A program made the position numbers and the translations under genes. The notes under the pieces are model-generated. The model ran no database searches and was not told where the DNA came from. It saw only the letters and a list, made by a program, of their open reading frames with translations. A stretch of DNA of 64,000 nt from Desulfobacterales bacterium (GTDB taxonomy: Bacteria > Desulfobacterota > Desulfobacteria > Desulfobacterales > JAEINQ01), in the NCBI GenBank assembly GCA_016342285.1, contig JAEINQ010000013.1:43396-107395 (forward strand), written 5' to 3'. Shown here in pieces: positions 24,487-33,233 of this stretch (positions are counted from its first letter, which is position 1; each line of letters begins with the position of its first letter).

Positions 24487-25539
24487 ATGCCCCCTGCAAT
24501 GAAACTGCCTGATATAAAGGACCTGACCCCGGACGAACTGGCCTCGTGGCTGTCCGGGCACGGTCATCCGAGATACCGCCTGGACCAGATATATCGCTGG
24601 ATATACCAGCGCCAGGCGGACAGCTTCGAGGTCATGACCGATCTGGGAAAGACACTGCGCGAGGAACTCGCCGCGTCTTTTACCATCCGGCGGCATGAAA
24701 CGCTCTGCATGGAGACCTCCCGGGACGGCACCCGTAAGTTTCTTTTTCAGATGGTCGATGGCGCCCGAATCGAGAGCGTCCTGATTCCGGAAAAAGACCA
24801 TGACACCCTGTGCATTTCCAGCCAGGTCGGGTGCGCCCAGGGATGCCGTTTTTGTATGACCGGCCGGGGTGGGCTGGCCCGTAACCTTACCGCCGCGGAG
24901 ATCGTCTCCCAGGTCAGGGACGTGAAGTGTGCGGTCACCGGTGACCTTCGCCTGACCAACATCGTGGTCATGGGGATGGGCGAGCCACTTGCCAATTATG
25001 ACAACATGCTCGCCGCCTTGAACGTGCTCACCGATGTCGACACCGGCCTTGGTTTCTCCGGCCGCCACATCACCCTGTCCACCGCCGGGGTGGTGCCGCG
25101 ACTGGCAGACCTGGGCCGTGATACCAACATTAACCTCGCCGTTTCCCTCAATGCCACCGATAACCCGACGCGAAGCCGGTTGATGCCCATCAACCGGGCC
25201 TATCCCATGGAAACCCTTCTTGCTGCCTGCGCCCGCTATCCCTTGGCCCCCCGGCGCCGGATCACTTTTGAATATATTCTCATGGCCGGCATCAACGACA
25301 GCCCAGACGATGCCCGTCGCCTGGCCAGGCTGCTGCGTCCGATTCGATCCAAAATCAATCTCATCCCCTTCAATCCCCACGAAGGGAGCGAATTCCACCG
25401 GCCGGCCCCGCCGGTCATCGAACGGTTTCGTCAAATCCTCGTGGACAAGGGCTACACGGTCATCACCCGCCACAGCAAGGGACAGGATATTTCGGCCGCT
25501 TGCGGGCAGCTAGAAGCTAAAATTGCGGAGCAATTTTAG
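24487..25539 (+). CDS. rlmN: 23S rRNA (adenine2503-C2)-methyltransferase / tRNA A37 C2 methyltransferase
   Basis: A 350-residue radical-SAM enzyme. The cluster motif CAQGCRFC is near residue 118 and GMGEPLANYDN near 162; the mechanistic Cys pair includes the one in SAACGQ near the C-terminus (about 340). It methylates A2503 of 23S rRNA and A37 of some tRNAs. The stop codon and the last eight codons are encoded by the hairpin at 25516-25540, so the tail (AKIAEQF) may be repeat-derived. ATG 24487 and 24499 are both possible starts; no good ribosome-binding site precedes either. Confidence 0.93.
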   Translation: MPPAMKLPDIKDLTPDELASWLSGHGHPRYRLDQIYRWIYQRQADSFEVMTDLGKTLREELAASFTIRRHETLCMETSRDGTRKFLFQMVDGARIESVLIPEKDHDTLCISSQVGCAQGCRFCMTGRGGLARNLTAAEIVSQVRDVKCAVTGDLRLTNIVVMGMGEPLANYDNMLAALNVLTDVDTGLGFSGRHITLSTAGVVPRLADLGRDTNINLAVSLNATDNPTRSRLMPINRAYPMETLLAACARYPLAPRRRITFEYILMAGINDSPDDARRLARLLRPIRSKINLIPFNPHEGSEFHRPAPPVIERFRQILVDKGYTVITRHSKGQDISAACGQLEAKIAEQF

Positions 25540-25540
25540 C
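25516..25540. terminator. Perfect 11-bp hairpin overlapping the rlmN stop codon
   Basis: GCTAAAATTGC, loop GGA, GCAATTTTAGC. The stop codon of rlmN lies in the 3' arm. No T-run follows, so termination is not certain; it could equally be a REP-like hairpin. A second weak stem AAGCGGCTTCGTCGCTT follows at 25545-25561. Confidence 0.5.
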
Positions 25541-25570
25541 TGGTAAGCGGCTTCGTCGCTTGTTTGCGGT

Positions 25571-25691
25571 AGGGTTCGAGGATTCAAGGGGCCAAGGGGT
25601 CGAGGAAAAGCCAAAACGTACCAAGCGCCGTCACTGGAATCCTCGAATCCTCGAATCCTCGAACCCTCGAACCCTTGAATCCTCGAACCCT
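25571..25691. repeat. Inverted and tandem TCGAATCC/TCGAACCC repeat F1 between convergent genes
   Basis: Perfect 20-nt inverted arms AGGGTTCGAGGATTCAAGGG at 25571-25590 and 25672-25691, with further tandem TCGAATCC and TCGAACCC octamers in the right half. It fills the space between rlmN and the convergent PP-loop gene and can fold as one large stem, so it may serve as a two-way terminator. A related TCGAGGG run is at 54452-54513. Confidence 0.7.
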
Positions 25692-26689
25692 TATATCAGC
25701 ATGTCCCGGTTTTGGGCCGGGGGGATGGGAGTGACCCGAAGGGTCTCCGGCGTTCCCTTTTGCGTGACGGTGATCTTTACAGGCACACCGTTCGGGGCCT
25801 TACTGTAACCGGCCACCATGGCTGCGGCCCGGGACAGGGTGTCGGGATCGGTACTGCCGCCGGGGATCAGGGCAACGGGTCCGGGGTAGCCCAGGACTTT
25901 GATCTGGGTGTCCGATTCCGGATCCAGATACCGGAGAATCTCTTCGTTGTCCTGCTGGGTTCGTCCGACCACTAGTTTGGCGGCGGACGTCAGTCGCAGA
26001 TGACGGCCGTGCTTGAGAAGATACAGGGCCGGTTCGGTCAGCGCTGTGCCGTGATCCATGAGGTCGCGGAGCCGTCCGGAATACCCCTTGTCGGTGAGAA
26101 GACAGCCGCCGGCCGGGGAGGGATAATCGGTGACGCCTAGCTCCGCGGCCAGGGCCATCTGGGGTTTTCTGGACCGGCCCGAGAAATCGAGAAGCCGGTT
26201 CCGGTCCACCAGACCTTGGGTTTCGGGCAGGCTGACAGGCAACTGCCTGGCCGACAGGGGACGGACAATATGGCCGTCGTAGCCGGATCGCTTTTCCACG
26301 TAGCGAAGCGATGCCTTGTTCTGGCTCATGGGCCGCTGGCCGGCGACTTCCCCGCTGAAAAGGAAATCGTAGCCTTCGGCTGCCATGATGTCGCCGGCAA
26401 GGCGAAACATCAGGGCGTGGCAGTCCATGCACGGGTTCATGTGTTTGCCGTAGCCGGCCGGCGGTTCGGTGAGCATTTCCAGGTAGACCGGCGTGATGTT
26501 TCGAACCATGATGGGGATGTCGTTGCCCGCGGCGGCCAGTTCGGCCTTTTCGGCGGAAAAAAACGGTGTTTCAAACGTGATCCAGGTCACTTCAATGTCC
26601 TGGCGCCTGAGCACCAGAGCCGACAGAATGCTGTCCAATCCGCCGGAGCACAGGCCCAGTGCCCGGACTTTTCCGGAGTGTTGATCCAT
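25691..26689 (-). CDS. PP-loop ATPase with C-terminal NFACT-R/DUF814-like domain (tRNA thiolation-like)
   Basis: A 332-residue cytoplasmic protein. The PP-loop SGGLDS at residues 15-20 marks an adenylating enzyme of the ThiI/MnmA group; NPCMDCH near 84 is a CxxC pair common in sulfur-transfer members. Residues about 225-300 (GRHLRLTSAAKLVVGRTQQDNEEIL) resemble the RNA-binding NFACT-R (DUF814) domain. It is often labelled as a thiouridylase, but lacks the THUMP domain of ThiI and the full MnmA architecture. A tRNA sulfur-transfer role is inference. The gene ends exactly in inverted repeat F1. Confidence 0.72.
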   Translation of the reverse strand: MDQHSGKVRALGLCSGGLDSILSALVLRRQDIEVTWITFETPFFSAEKAELAAAGNDIPIMVRNITPVYLEMLTEPPAGYGKHMNPCMDCHALMFRLAGDIMAAEGYDFLFSGEVAGQRPMSQNKASLRYVEKRSGYDGHIVRPLSARQLPVSLPETQGLVDRNRLLDFSGRSRKPQMALAAELGVTDYPSPAGGCLLTDKGYSGRLRDLMDHGTALTEPALYLLKHGRHLRLTSAAKLVVGRTQQDNEEILRYLDPESDTQIKVLGYPGPVALIPGGSTDPDTLSRAAAMVAGYSKAPNGVPVKITVTQKGTPETLRVTPIPPAQNRDMLI

Positions 26690-26777
26690 GATAAGAAAAT
26701 TGTTTCCTTTCTATCAATGTTAAGCCCCACCGGATCGGACTGGAAGGTGTCGGGACGAATCGCAACACCAGGGGATA

Positions 26778-27446
26778 ATGAGAGGCGTGATGCCGGACCT
26801 TCGCAAAAAAGCCGATAAAGTGCGCAAGATTTTAAGAACCGCTCACCCGGTTGTCAAGACACAGCTCAATCATCGGACCCCCTTTGAACTGCTGGCGGCA
26901 ACCATCCTTTCCGCCCAGTGCACGGACCGGCAGGTGAACCGGGTAACGCCGGCACTTTTTTCCGCGTTGCCCGATGCGCGGCACATGGCCGAGGCCAGCG
27001 AGGAGGCCCTTGCCGATCTGATCCATTCGACCGGCTTTTTTCGAAACAAGGCCAGGCATCTGAAACGATGCGCCGCGGCCCTGTTGGCCGACCATGGCGG
27101 CCGGGTGCCCGACACCCTCGAAGCGCTAACGGCCCTGCCTGGCGTCGGTCGCAAGACCGCCAATGTGGTCCTGGGCGCGGCCTTTGGCATTCCCGGCATG
27201 GTGGTGGATACCCACGTGGCCCGGGTTTCCCGGCGGGTCGGCCTGACCTCCCACACCGATCCGGTCCGAATCGAATTCGACCTCATGGCCCTCTTTCCCA
27301 AGTCGTCATGGCGTGACGTCTCCCTTCAAATGGTCTATTTCGGACGGAAAACCTGCCAGGCCAGAACCCCCCTCTGCCCGGACTGCCCCCTTCGGGGTGT
27401 TTGCGATTATCCGGACAAGACCCCGGGGCCGAGCGCTTTGCTCTGA
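26778..27446 (+). CDS. nth: Endonuclease III
   Basis: A 222-residue HhH-GPD glycosylase-lyase. The helix-hairpin-helix LPGVGRKTANVVLGAAF contains the catalytic Lys, the Asp lies in VDTHVARVSRRVGL, and the C-terminus carries the [4Fe-4S] loop C-x6-C-x2-C-x5-C (CQARTPLCPDCPLRGVC). It removes oxidised pyrimidines and nicks AP sites. Two starts are close, 26778 and 26790, each with a G-rich Shine-Dalgarno at short spacing. It is divergent from the PP-loop gene. Confidence 0.94.
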   Translation: MRGVMPDLRKKADKVRKILRTAHPVVKTQLNHRTPFELLAATILSAQCTDRQVNRVTPALFSALPDARHMAEASEEALADLIHSTGFFRNKARHLKRCAAALLADHGGRVPDTLEALTALPGVGRKTANVVLGAAFGIPGMVVDTHVARVSRRVGLTSHTDPVRIEFDLMALFPKSSWRDVSLQMVYFGRKTCQARTPLCPDCPLRGVCDYPDKTPGPSALL

Positions 27447-27513
27447 CGTTAATCCACCTCTTCTGGTGGTAGACCCGGAAAGGGTCACCCGTCCCGGCGG
27501 GAGAAGATCACAG

Positions 27514-27650
27514 CGAATTTTCAATTTTCAATACTCAATGTCCAATGCTCAAGTGTGGAATCGCTTCGCTCTGCCGATTTTAAAGGTTTCTCGCTATTTC
27601 GTGTGGGCACCCTCCTGGCCCTGGCCGGTACAGTTTTACCCATACGAAAT
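27514..27650. repeat. Repeat-rich convergent gap (D-like word and I2)
   Basis: 27514-27553 (TTTTCAATACTCAATGTCCA, then ATGCTCA) is a reverse-strand relative of family D. 27606-27650 matches repeat I1 at 4427-4471 (GGCACCCTCCTGGCC and CCATACGAAA). Between them GTGGAATCGCTTCGCTC resembles 17819-17836. No gene is supported between nth and the kinase end at 27676. Confidence 0.5.
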
Positions 27651-27675
27651 GCAGCCTCAAGGCTGCCCCGAATGG

Positions 27676-30003
27676 TCAGATCGTTTTGTCGGAAGGGACG
27701 ATCGGTGCGGCCGGTTCGGGGGAAGGGGGGGGATCGAGGACCCGGCGGATGGTTTGGGCCAGTTTTTCCATGACCACGGGCTTAAACAGGAAAGCGCGGA
27801 TGCCGATGGCGGCGGCCTTTGTCTCGTCAATCAGTCCGCTGTACCCGGTGCATAGGATGATGGGCAGGTTCGGGTGGATGCGAAGCAGTTCCCGGGCGAG
27901 ATTCTCGCCGGTCATTCGTGGCATGGTCTGGTCGGTGATGACCAGGTCAAATCGGTCGGGCCGGCTTTGGATCCATGTCAGGGCCTCGACGGGGCTTGGC
28001 GTGGCTGTGACCCGGTAGCCGAGGCGGCGCAGAATGGTTTCGCCCATATCGAGCAACCCCTGATCGTCGTCCACATACAGGATCCGCTCGCTCCCCTTGG
28101 GGATGGCGTCAAAGGGCGTCGGCGCACAGGCCGGCTTTTCCTTTTCCATGGTGGGCAACAGGACATGGAAGGTGGCTCCCGTATCGGGTTTGCTGTGGAC
28201 GGTGATGGCCCCCCCGTGGTTTTTCACGATGCCGTGGGTGACGGACAGACCCATGCCGATCCCCTCGTCGATCTGCTTGGTGGAATAGAACGGATCGAAA
28301 ATGCGGTCCATGTTTTCGGCGGTGATGCCGTGGCCCGTGTCCATGACGCTCAAGATGGCATATTTTCCAGGGGCCAGGTCCTGGTGGCGGGCGGCCTCGT
28401 CCTTGTCCAGTTCAATCTCCACCATGCTCACGTTAAGAATTCCGCCCCGTTCTCGCATGGCGTGGGCGGCATTCGTGCAAAGGTTGACGATGACTTGGTT
28501 GATCTGGGAAAGGTCGGCCAGGACGGTGGGGGATTCTGCCGGCATGTTCTGGCGGATGTCGATGGTGGCCGGCAGAGAGGCCCGCATGAGTTTGAGGGAC
28601 TCCTTGACGATGGCGTTGATTTTCAGCGGCTTTTTTTCCTCCTGGGCTGACTGCCGGCTGAAGCTCAGGATCTGGGAGACCAGATCCTTGGCCCGCTGGC
28701 TGGCCTGTTCGATCCGCCTGAGATTGTGCTGGGCCGGGTTGTCCTCGTCGATGGTACCGGCGGCCAGTTCCGTGTTGCCCGTGATGATCCATAAGATGTT
28801 GTTGAAGTCATGGGCGATGCCGCCGGCCAGGGTGCCGACCGCTTCCAGTTTTTGGGCCTGGAGAATCTGGGCTTCGAATTTCTTTTTCCCCTCCTCGGCC
28901 TGTTTCCGATCGGTCACATCAAAAGTGGTGATGATGGCCCCTTGGGAAAAGGGGGAGATGATCACGGACAGATACCGGTCGTCGTAAGCCAGATTGTCTA
29001 AGGTCCGGGCCTGTCCGCTCTCGATGACCGACATGAGTTCTGCGCGCATGTCGATGGCATGCCGTCCGGCAAAATCCGCGGTGTACATGCGGGCGCCGAT
29101 TTTTGGGGCTTTTGAATCCGTATCATCGGTTTTCAGGGTTCCCGGGTGGAACGCCGTGATCCGTCCGTCCCGGTCCACGATCACTGTCCGAAAAGGGCTG
29201 TTGTGGAACAAGGCGCTGTAGCTTGCCTGGCTTTCGCGCAGTTCGGCCTCCACCCGGCTGCGATCCTCGATCTCCTTTCGCAGTTCTTCGTTGATGCGGA
29301 CCAGTTCTTCGGTGCTCCGGTCCACCTCTTTTTGCAGGTGCAGGTGGTGGTCGGTTCTTCGGTTTTCCCAGCCCATTCGAACGAGGGCGGCGCCGATGCC
29401 CATGCCGATCTTTTCCAGGAATCGGATTTGGTCTTCGTCCAGAAGGTCTTGTCTGAAATCGCTCAGATGCAGCAGACCGACGATGCGGTCTTTGACCTGC
29501 AGCGGGATCAGGGCCATGGACCGGTAGCCCTTCTCCAGGCATCGTCCGCGAAGCGGTCCCATGCTTTCTTTTAGTTTAGGATCGGCGTAACTGCTCTGGA
29601 TGTCGTTGGTCCAGAAACTGCCATGGGTCGAGAAACACGATACGTCAGGGTCGAAACGGCCCGATAGGACATGGCCGCACATTCCCTCCAGGAAAGGAGC
29701 ACCGTCGGGGCCGCGGACCGTTTCTCCGTTGGGGTGTTTTTGTGCCAGATGGTTTTCCGAGATGACCAGGGTTTGAGGAAAGCCACTGGTGTCGTAATAG
29801 GGGAAGTCTTCTTCTTGTTTGAGACGGAGGCCGACAGCGGCAAATCCGGTAAAGGACTGAATCTCGCTCAGCAGATCCGGCACGAGTTCGGCCGGGGAGT
29901 CCGCTGTGTTCAACTGTTCTGCCAGGCGGAGGGCCAGTTCGAACCGTTTGGTTTCAACGGGTGATCCTTTTGATGGATTCCGCTGGGTGGGCTTTTTGGA
30001 CAT
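27676..30003 (-). CDS. Hybrid sensor histidine kinase: GAF - PAS - HisKA - HATPase - REC
   Basis: A 775-residue cytoplasmic hybrid kinase. A GAF domain spans about 15-205 (SFTGFAAVGLRLKQ, YRSMALIPLQVKDRIVGLLHL), then a coiled coil, a PAS domain (ALFHNSPFRTVIVDRDG to FDVTDRKQAEE), HisKA with His398 in IAHDFNNIL, an ATPase domain (CTNAAHAM, DTGHGI, GMGLSVTHGIVKNHGG) and a C-terminal receiver with the Asp in LVITDQTMPRMTG. The upstream 40 residues of the 30123 frame are excluded since MSKKPTQRN at 30003 has a GAGGAA site. No partner gene is adjacent; output probably passes to an unlinked phosphotransfer protein. Signal unknown. Confidence 0.88.
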   Translation of the reverse strand: MSKKPTQRNPSKGSPVETKRFELALRLAEQLNTADSPAELVPDLLSEIQSFTGFAAVGLRLKQEEDFPYYDTSGFPQTLVISENHLAQKHPNGETVRGPDGAPFLEGMCGHVLSGRFDPDVSCFSTHGSFWTNDIQSSYADPKLKESMGPLRGRCLEKGYRSMALIPLQVKDRIVGLLHLSDFRQDLLDEDQIRFLEKIGMGIGAALVRMGWENRRTDHHLHLQKEVDRSTEELVRINEELRKEIEDRSRVEAELRESQASYSALFHNSPFRTVIVDRDGRITAFHPGTLKTDDTDSKAPKIGARMYTADFAGRHAIDMRAELMSVIESGQARTLDNLAYDDRYLSVIISPFSQGAIITTFDVTDRKQAEEGKKKFEAQILQAQKLEAVGTLAGGIAHDFNNILWIITGNTELAAGTIDEDNPAQHNLRRIEQASQRAKDLVSQILSFSRQSAQEEKKPLKINAIVKESLKLMRASLPATIDIRQNMPAESPTVLADLSQINQVIVNLCTNAAHAMRERGGILNVSMVEIELDKDEAARHQDLAPGKYAILSVMDTGHGITAENMDRIFDPFYSTKQIDEGIGMGLSVTHGIVKNHGGAITVHSKPDTGATFHVLLPTMEKEKPACAPTPFDAIPKGSERILYVDDDQGLLDMGETILRRLGYRVTATPSPVEALTWIQSRPDRFDLVITDQTMPRMTGENLARELLRIHPNLPIILCTGYSGLIDETKAAAIGIRAFLFKPVVMEKLAQTIRRVLDPPPSPEPAAPIVPSDKTI

Positions 30004-30379
30004 GGCCTTTGTTCCTCGGTTCGAACGTTCCGGATCATGCCCCGGGTTGATATCACGGGCGGATATTTGTCCATGGAAAAATGATGCCTGGTCAATCGCC
30101 TGGCGGGTCCGGCCGGCAAGCACTACCTCTCTTTCCGATGCCTCAGGCGACTCTTTTTATTAGAAATTTATAACAGCACGGTGGGAAAGTCAAACCGACG
30201 TCGATGACGGCCGCCGTTGGGGATTTGGCATGAATCCGGGCGAGCAAGGGAAAAAGGGTTTGTTGCCAACGGCCGGAATGGATTAATATGGGTTTCATTG
30301 GTGGAAATCTTATAGGATGCTGAAACGGGATCGGCTTGGTTTGACCGCTTTGTCCATGGCACGAATGAGGACCCTCGGC

Positions 30380-31213
30380 ATGCCGTCTGTAATGAAAGTG
30401 TCGGCCGCGGTGCTGGCCGTATACCTGGCCTATGCGGCGCTGCTTTACCTGATGCAGCGGCAGATGTTGTATCCGCGCCACATGGCCGAGACCCGCCAGG
30501 GGGCGCCTTTGCAGCAGGACGGTTTTGAGCGGATTTGGATTGAATCTGCCGATGCCCGATGCGAGGCCTGGCTTTTCATGCCATCATCTCCTGAAGGTGC
30601 ATCGCCGGTTCCGGCCGTGATCCTGGCCCACGGCAATGCCGAAACCATCGATTTTCTTCCGGAGGAATTCGACGGTTTTGTTCGCATGGGAATGGCGCTG
30701 CTGCTGGTGGAATACCCCGGATACGGACGCTCCGGCGGCTCGCCGTCCCAGAGGCGCATCACCGATATTTTCCTTGCAGCCTATGACCGGCTGGCTGTCC
30801 GGCCCGATATCGATGCCGGGCGCATCGTGCTGGCAGGCCGCAGCCTGGGCGGCGGCGTCGCCTGCCGGCTGGCCGCAGCAAGGCCATCGGCGGCGCTGGT
30901 CCTTATTTCCGCCTTTACCAGTGCCCGATCCTTTGCCCCCCGGTATCTGCTGCCCGGCTTTCTGGTCAAAGACCCCTTTGACAACCTGGCCGTGGTTGGC
31001 CGGTACACCCGGCCGGTGCTGGTCATCCACGGCCGCCATGATCCGGTCATTCCCTTTGTCCACGGTGAGGATCTCGCCCGCAGTGCCCCCCATGGCCGAT
31101 TGGTTGCCTACGACTGCGGTCACAATGACTGCCCGCCGGACCCGCAGGCCTTCTGGCGTGACATTCAGGATTTCTTTTCCCTCGCCGGAATTTTGGGCCG
31201 AAACGGTCCCTGA
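30380..31213 (+). CDS. Membrane-anchored alpha/beta hydrolase
   Basis: About 277 residues. An N-terminal hydrophobic segment (VSAAVLAVYLAYAALLYLM) should anchor the protein with the catalytic part outside or at the membrane face. The hydrolase core has HGNAE, the nucleophile elbow GRSLGGG, the Asp in HGRHDPVIP and the His in CGHNDCP, as in the YfhR/BEM46 family. The substrate is unknown. GAGG stands 9 nt before ATG 30380; an ATG at 30317 would lengthen it by 21 residues. Confidence 0.82.
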   Translation: MPSVMKVSAAVLAVYLAYAALLYLMQRQMLYPRHMAETRQGAPLQQDGFERIWIESADARCEAWLFMPSSPEGASPVPAVILAHGNAETIDFLPEEFDGFVRMGMALLLVEYPGYGRSGGSPSQRRITDIFLAAYDRLAVRPDIDAGRIVLAGRSLGGGVACRLAAARPSAALVLISAFTSARSFAPRYLLPGFLVKDPFDNLAVVGRYTRPVLVIHGRHDPVIPFVHGEDLARSAPHGRLVAYDCGHNDCPPDPQAFWRDIQDFFSLAGILGRNGP

Positions 31214-31380
31214 TGATGGCGGGCCGGCGGGACTGGATGGATTCGGTCTTGACAATCACCTTTCCGGCTGGTTTTAAGGAGGCCCGGCAAAGGGGTCGGC
31301 GGTTGACTTGTCCGGCTTTGTCCGGAAGCCAAGACCGTGTTGAGAGCGGATATGTTCGATCATATCAGGAGGCGTTTTTT

Positions 31381-31662
31381 ATGAAGGACATGGCGATGCC
31401 TGATCTGTCAGGTAAGATTGTTCTGCTCTACCTGGAGCACCGGGACCATGAGACCACCATTGAGGCACCGGTCTTTGAGGAGCACAGCGGTCGGCTCTTT
31501 CTGGTGGGTCGGGTGCCAACCGGCGGATCGCAAAACGACTGGCTGGGGGGCTTGAAAGTCTATATCGCCTGGGACCAGATCCAGGAAATCGTGATCTTTA
31601 ATTCTCTGGACGACTACTACGATCGCATGGCCGTGGCGTGGAACGACAACGTCATGCACTGA
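31381..31662 (+). CDS. Conserved-looking hypothetical protein
   Basis: A 93-residue acidic protein (MKDMAMPDLSGKIVLLYLEHRDHET), not recognised. ATG 31381 is chosen because AGGAGG precedes it by 7 nt. It has alternating strands (KIVLLYLEH, RLFLVGRVP, KVYIAWDQIQEIVIFNSLDD), suggesting a small beta-rich fold, and no signal peptide. It is followed by repeat C1 and the convergent DNA methyltransferase. Confidence 0.65.
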   Translation: MKDMAMPDLSGKIVLLYLEHRDHETTIEAPVFEEHSGRLFLVGRVPTGGSQNDWLGGLKVYIAWDQIQEIVIFNSLDDYYDRMAVAWNDNVMH

Positions 31663-31689
31663 CCGCCGGTTCACAGCCAGCTATTTTCC

Positions 31690-31810
31690 ATCCATAAATG
31701 GCCTTTTTGCCCAATCTCAGCGTCAATCAGCGCCATTCTTTGTGCGGCGTAGCGCGCTACGCCTCCGCGCAATGACTTGATTTCCTTGACCTTGGACAAA
31801 AATTCACATT
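31690..31810. repeat. Palindromic repeat family C, copy C1 (uninterrupted)
   Basis: TCCATAAATGGCCTTTTT, 12 nt of spacer, then a roughly 63-nt near-palindrome (31722-31784) centred on GGCGTAGCGCGCTACGCC, then CTTGACCTTGGACAAAAATT. The same order occurs at 53409-53620 but with repeat A5 inserted after the T-run. It lies between convergent genes. Confidence 0.75.
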
Positions 31811-31873
31811 TATGAATTGGAAGCATCGATGGGTGCCTATCCACTCAAAAACCGATTCGTGGACGGGCACCAG

Positions 31874-33034
31874 CTAAAGATTAAGCATCAACTGGCCGCT
31901 TGTTGCTCCGGCCGGTTTTGGCGTTTCCGCCCCTGCCTTTTGTCCCCATTCCGTTTCAATCGGTCCAGAGCCATCGGCGTAAACCACTTCAACGGTCCTG
32001 TTCCCTTTCTTTTTTATCTCCACCAGCGGATTGAGGATCAGGCCGGTTTCCTGACGGGTGATCACGGGGAATCCGTAATGGCGATTGGTGTGCTTGATAG
32101 GCTTTCCGCTTTCCATGCGTTCCCGGATGAATCGCCGGTGGTGATCCAGGCGCTCGGCGATGCGGCGGTTGGAAAGCGTTACCATGGGGCCGGTCAGTTC
32201 TTCGATGGCCGGGGCCAGGGAGGGGTCGATTTCGATGCCCAAGCTGTTTCTGCCCGTGGCCATGGCCGCGGCCATGGTGGTGCCGGTTCCGAGAAACGGG
32301 TCCAGAACCGTGTCCCCTTTCACCGAATACATGTTGATGAGCCGGCAGGCCAGTTCAAAGGGAAAGGCGGCACTTCGCTTTCTGGCTTCTTTTCCGCCCA
32401 GGGCCTGACGGGCGCCCTTAAGGTCCATCCAGATGTCTGAAAACCACTGGTTGCGCTCTTCCCAGAAAATGGCGCTTTCATGCCGGTGTAACTTTTCCGC
32501 CTCGGTTTTGAACTCCCGTTTGGACCCCTTGCGAACGATGAGGACATATTCGTGTTCCAGGGTGACGTAGGCCCCGGCCGGCAGCATCCCCGAGCCCATG
32601 AATTTGTTGGGGGCGTTGGTCTGTTTGCGCCACAGGATGGCCGGCAGGGCGCTGAATCCCAGAGCCAGAAGATCGGCCAGGATCCGGGCGTGGTTGGGGT
32701 AGAGACGAAAGTCGCCGTTCACCGTTCGTACGGCATCGCCGATGTTGATGCAGGCAAACCCCCCGGGCTTGACAACCCGCCAGAGCTTCCGCCATACCCG
32801 TACCAGGACACCGTGCATGCGTTCAAAAGCCAGGGGGCCGTCTCCTTGTTTCAGGGCCTTTTTGATCTCGGGATCGGCCCGGCCGAACATTTCGTCCCAC
32901 ATGGCGATCATGGGGTAGGGGGGCGAGGTGACTACCAAATTCACACTGTTATCGGCGATGGTGGTCATTTTACCGGCATCGCCGAAGTGCGCCCGATGGG
33001 AGGTTTGGAATGAAATTGGTGTCTCTTTTCCCAT
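31874..33034 (-). CDS. DNA (N4-cytosine or N6-adenine) methyltransferase, orphan
   Basis: A 386-residue beta-class amino-methyltransferase: the catalytic motif TSPPYP is at residues 36-41 and the SAM-binding DPFLGTGTT follows near 245, the circular order of beta-type enzymes; TSPPY is seen in many N4-cytosine enzymes. The C-terminal 110 residues are not recognised. No endonuclease or specificity subunit gene is adjacent, so it may be a solitary epigenetic enzyme or the remnant of a restriction system. MGKETPISFQTSHRAHFGDA is the N-terminus. The recognition sequence cannot be read. Confidence 0.85.
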   Translation of the reverse strand: MGKETPISFQTSHRAHFGDAGKMTTIADNSVNLVVTSPPYPMIAMWDEMFGRADPEIKKALKQGDGPLAFERMHGVLVRVWRKLWRVVKPGGFACINIGDAVRTVNGDFRLYPNHARILADLLALGFSALPAILWRKQTNAPNKFMGSGMLPAGAYVTLEHEYVLIVRKGSKREFKTEAEKLHRHESAIFWEERNQWFSDIWMDLKGARQALGGKEARKRSAAFPFELACRLINMYSVKGDTVLDPFLGTGTTMAAAMATGRNSLGIEIDPSLAPAIEELTGPMVTLSNRRIAERLDHHRRFIRERMESGKPIKHTNRHYGFPVITRQETGLILNPLVEIKKKGNRTVEVVYADGSGPIETEWGQKAGAETPKPAGATSGQLMLNL

Positions 33035-33233
33035 GCTTTTCGTTCTCCGTCGATGTTGGGGTTTATTTTTGAAATAACATGTCTACAATATGAACCCGTA
33101 ACGATGCAATAGGCGCGTATACCGCCAAGGCCATCGAGGCGGGGAATTCCAGACAGCTCGGTGGCGGTCCATTTGAATGCGTTTCAGACAGGCATGGCGA
33201 TCACCATATCAGTCAGGCAAGGCTATCCTCTGC

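Noticed and set aside
25571..25691. TCGAATCC / TCGAACCC repeats as a CRISPR array
   Set aside because: Units are 8 nt and contiguous with no unique spacers and no cas genes nearby.
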